Position numbers and translations under genes: made by a program. The notes beneath the pieces were generated by a model. That model saw only the letters and a program-made list of their open reading frames with translations, did no database searches and was not told the DNA's origin. Source: JAENVU01 sp046598395 (lineage in GTDB: Bacteria > Actinomycetota > Acidimicrobiia > IMCC26256 > JAENVU01). Taken from it: a DNA stretch of 51,113 nt. The stretch covers positions 1-51,113 of the forward strand of contig JBKJIQ010000020.1 in NCBI GenBank assembly GCA_046598395.1, in the 5' to 3' direction. Within the stretch, counting starts at the first letter, position 1, and each line of letters begins with the position of its first letter. Below are positions 47,626 through 51,113 of the stretch, in pieces.

Positions 47626-49068
47626 CTAGGCGTCTCCCAGGGTCTTCGCCTTGGCCAGCACGCTCTCGACGCCACCCACGTTGAAGAACGCCTGCTCCGG
47701 GATTTCGTCGAGCTCGCCGTTGACCAACGCTTCGAAACTCTCGACCGTCTCTTCAACGGGAACGAAGATACCGGGCAGACCGGTGAAGACCTCGCCCACG
47801 AAGAACGGCTGGGAAAGGAACCGCTGAATCTTTCGGGCCCGCGAGACCGTGATCTTGTCTTCCTCGGACAGCTCGTCCAGGCCGAGGATGGCAATGATGT
47901 CCTGGAGCTCCTTGTAGCGCTGCAGGACTTCCTGAACCCGCCGCGCACAGTCGTAGTGGCGCTGGCCCACGACCTCGGGCGCCAAGATGTTCGACGTTGA
48001 CGCCAACGGGTCGACCGCCGGGTAGATACCCAACGCCGCGATCTGACGAGACAGCTCGGTGGTGGCATCGAGGTGGGTAAAGGTCGTGAACGGTGCAGGG
48101 TCGGTGTAGTCGTCGGCCGGCACGTACACCGCTTGCAACGAGGTGATCGAGTGACCCTTGGTGGAGGTAATCCGCTCTTGGAGTTCACCCATCTCATCCG
48201 CCAGGGTCGGCTGGTACCCCACGGCAGAAGGCATGCGGCCCAGCAGCGTGGACACCTCGGACCCGGCCTGTACGAATCGGAAGATGTTGTCGACGAAGAG
48301 CAACACGTCCTGATTCTTCACGTCGCGGAAGTACTCGGCGACGGTGAGCGCCGAGAGCGCCACGCGGAGACGCACGCCCGGCGGCTCGTCCATCTGGCCG
48401 AAGATCAACGCGGCTTTGTCGATGACGCCCGACTCCTGCATTTCGATCCACAGGTCGGTTCCCTCACGGGTGCGCTCACCAACACCGGCGAACACCGACA
48501 CACCACCGTGCTGGGTGGCGACCCGGTTGATCATTTCCTGGATCAACACCGTCTTGCCCACGCCGGCACCGCCGAAGAGGCCGATCTTGCCGCCTTGCAC
48601 ATACGGCTCGAGGAGGTCGATCACCTTGATACCGGTCTCGAACATTTGCGCGCGCGCTTCGAGTTGGTCGAACGGCGGAGGATCGCGGTGGATCTCCCAG
48701 TAATCGTCGATATCGGTGAGCTCGTCAGCCGAGACGTCGATGGGCTCGCCGAGCACGTTGAACACGTGACCGAGTACGCCGTCGCCCACGGGCATCGTGA
48801 TTCCGCGGCCGGTGTTGCGCACCACGGTGCCGCGCTTCAGGCCGTCGGTCGGGCTCATGCAAATGACCCGGCACCGGCCGTCGCCGATCTGCTGAGCAAC
48901 CTCGGCGGTGACCGTCAGCTTCTTGCCGTCGAGCTCAATGTCGAGCTCGAGCGCAGTGTTGATCTCGGGCAGTGCGTCGGGCGGGAACTCGACGTCGACC
49001 ACCGGTCCGGCGATCGCGACGACGCGTCCCTCCTTGAGGGTGGTTTCGTTGTCGGCAGTCATCGTCAT
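47626..49068 (-). CDS. atpD: ATP synthase F1 beta subunit
   Basis: A 480-residue catalytic subunit. Walker A GGAGVGKT is at 166-173, GERTREG (197-203) has the catalytic Glu, and ALSALTVAEYFRD and LLFVDNIFRF cover Walker B. The DELSEED-region motif reads LDELSEEDK. The ATG at 49068 is chosen because GAGGAG lies 7 nt upstream; 27 further residues in the open frame lack family similarity. Confidence 0.95.
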   Translation of the reverse strand: MTMTADNETTLKEGRVVAIAGPVVDVEFPPDALPEINTALELDIELDGKKLTVTAEVAQQIGDGRCRVICMSPTDGLKRGTVVRNTGRGITMPVGDGVLGHVFNVLGEPIDVSADELTDIDDYWEIHRDPPPFDQLEARAQMFETGIKVIDLLEPYVQGGKIGLFGGAGVGKTVLIQEMINRVATQHGGVSVFAGVGERTREGTDLWIEMQESGVIDKAALIFGQMDEPPGVRLRVALSALTVAEYFRDVKNQDVLLFVDNIFRFVQAGSEVSTLLGRMPSAVGYQPTLADEMGELQERITSTKGHSITSLQAVYVPADDYTDPAPFTTFTHLDATTELSRQIAALGIYPAVDPLASTSNILAPEVVGQRHYDCARRVQEVLQRYKELQDIIAILGLDELSEEDKITVSRARKIQRFLSQPFFVGEVFTGLPGIFVPVEETVESFEALVNGELDEIPEQAFFNVGGVESVLAKAKTLGDA

Positions 49069-49102
49069 GAGCAAGCTCCTCGCGGCTTGAGAAACGCGGT
49101 GA

Positions 49103-50062
49103 TCACTCGGGGTCGCCGAGGGAAATCGGGGTATCGAATACTTCGCCATGCGTTGCGTGGTCCGACTGGAGGGCCTCTGCGCCGCTGACGATTTCCATGA
49201 TCTCGGTCGTGATCGAGTCCTGCCGGGCCCGGTTCATGATCCGAGTGAGATTCTTGATCAGTTCCTCGGCGTTGTCGGTGGCCGCCTTCATCGCTCGCTG
49301 GCGTGACGAGTGTTCCGAGGCCGCGGCGTTGAGGAGCGCCGCGAAGATCCGGGCCTCCACATAGCGCGGCAGTAGGGCGTCCAAGATCGCGTCGGGTGCC
49401 GGTTCGAACTCATAGCTCGCGCCGGCCGCGCCCTCGACATCATCGGCCTTGCCGTCGCCGCCGGCGACCACATCCCGCTCGAGCGGCACCAACGGGCGCC
49501 GCACCACTTCCTGATGTCCCGCGCTCACGAAGCGGGTGTAGATGAGCTCGACGATGTCGAACTCTTCTGCGAGAAACGCCGTGGTCACCGCCTCGCCGAT
49601 CCGTCGAGCATCTTCGTAGGTCGGGCGATCCGAGAATCCGGTGAACGCGTGATCGATGCGGAAGTTGCGGTACCGGAAGTAGCTCTCGGCCTTCCGGCCG
49701 ACGACGATGAGTGCGTAGTCGCGTCCGAGCGCGTCCTGCTCTTTCATCGAACCCTCGGTCGCGCGAATCACCGATGAGTTGTACGCGCCACATTGGCCGC
49801 GGTCGGCCGCGATCACCACGTGGGCCACCCGGCGGATTTCCGGGCGCGGCGTCAACAGCGGACTGTTGAGTCCACCACCCGTGGCACCAAGGTCCTTGAC
49901 CACCTCGGTGATGCGATCGCTGTACGGAACCGCTGCGTGCACCGCTTGTTGCGCCTTGACGATCCGACTCCCGGCGATGAGCTCCATCGCGCGCGTGATC
50001 TTCTTCGTCGACTGCACACTGCTGATGCGCCGCTTCAGAATCCGCTCTTGACCACCCGCCAT
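49103..50062 (-). CDS. atpG: ATP synthase F1 gamma subunit
   Basis: A 319-residue rotor subunit. The N-terminal AGGQERILKRRISSVQSTKKITRAMELIAGSRI and the C-terminal SSRQRAMKAATDNAEELIKNLTRIMNRARQDSITTEIMEIVSGAEAL form the antiparallel coiled coil of the shaft. ATG 50062 gives the standard MAGGQER start. An ATG 33 nt upstream adds non-family residues. An acidic insertion (GGDGKADDVEGAAGAS) near 195-212 makes it slightly longer than the usual ~290. Confidence 0.93.
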   Translation of the reverse strand: MAGGQERILKRRISSVQSTKKITRAMELIAGSRIVKAQQAVHAAVPYSDRITEVVKDLGATGGGLNSPLLTPRPEIRRVAHVVIAADRGQCGAYNSSVIRATEGSMKEQDALGRDYALIVVGRKAESYFRYRNFRIDHAFTGFSDRPTYEDARRIGEAVTTAFLAEEFDIVELIYTRFVSAGHQEVVRRPLVPLERDVVAGGDGKADDVEGAAGASYEFEPAPDAILDALLPRYVEARIFAALLNAAASEHSSRQRAMKAATDNAEELIKNLTRIMNRARQDSITTEIMEIVSGAEALQSDHATHGEVFDTPISLGDPE

Positions 50063-50234
50063 CTCTATGCACTCGCTCTCTGCGGACCCGAGCATGCGAC
50101 CGCCGTCACGCGTCCGACCGGGGCGCGCGTCACGACAAGGGTCCGCGGACGTTCGCTTGCTGGGCGAGCATGCTGCGCTCGTCCCTCGCTGCGCATGCCG
50201 CGGGTTACGCCGAGTGTGACGGGAAACACGAGCG
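50063..50234. other. 172-nt spacer between atpA and atpG
   Basis: This gap is unusually long for an atp operon. It contains a long-range inverted repeat (GCGGACCC at 50082-50089 and complement 50139-50146), a CGAGC/GCTCG hairpin near 50164-50180 and several GCATG-containing motifs. No gene is visible. It may be a structured intercistronic region or a processing site. Confidence 0.45.

Positions 50235-51113
<879 letters not shown>

Overview
The window is a gene-dense, high-GC chromosomal segment from an actinobacterium. A coenzyme F420 pathway, an LCP-type glycopolymer ligase, MurA with Asp at its reactive position, DUF5719 and DUF3039 proteins, and many promoters that place a TANNNT -10 box 6-8 nt before the start codon all fit this. 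The combination suggests an Acidimicrobiia-like lineage, but that placement is inference; no rRNA or other phylogenetic marker was analysed.

Layout. 1-106 holds the end of an IS630-type transposase. 119-4659 (minus) is a DUF5719 protein and a large membrane glycosyltransferase. 4709-5321 is a small helical-protein gene with its own promoter and a perfect 25-bp hairpin. 5336-7610 is an F420 operon (cofD, cofE, separate nitroreductase). 7632-16971 (minus) is a cell-envelope glycan block: GalE-type epimerase, sugar-1-P nucleotidyltransferase, membrane-anchored His-motif protein, two GT2 enzymes, UDP-xylose synthase, UDP-glucose dehydrogenase, RmlB-like dehydratase and LCP ligase. Together these could make nucleotide sugars, build a lipid-linked glycan and attach it to the wall. 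17079-25837 is core metabolism: pabB-pabC, birA divergent from a biotin-dependent carboxylase alpha subunit, PhzF-like, LpdA-like reductase divergent from galT, and an SRPBCC protein.

25844-29139 (minus) is murA, a NifU-like scaffold, meaB and an enoyl-CoA hydratase. 29208-33772 is an accessory-rich stretch with three toxin-antitoxin pairs, a channel-like membrane protein, a second crotonase, a class III nucleotide cyclase and DUF3039. One vapBC pair sits between two copies of a convergent gene junction. A fourth toxin-antitoxin pair lies at 41908-42545.

33834-36331 is an S9 peptidase with an alpha/beta hydrolase. 36389-40253 is a GT4 / methyltransferase / alpha-toroid protein / methyltransferase group. 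40257-41843 is an acyl-CoA mutase large subunit whose substrate-pocket residues match isobutyryl-CoA mutase. 42587-44140 encodes a secreted protein that looks like a PHM/DBH-type copper monooxygenase fused to a cupredoxin. SDR, luciferase-like oxidoreductase and glpX follow, and the window ends in the minus-strand ATP synthase operon (atpA partial, atpG, atpD, atpC).

The signals most worth following up are: the vapBC cassette flanked by duplicated, synonymously diverged gene ends; a palindromic element of identical geometry in two convergent intergenic gaps; the copper monooxygenase-cupredoxin fusion; the GT4/MT/toroid/MT module; and the leaderless promoter pattern. No tRNA, rRNA, CRISPR array or prophage was seen.
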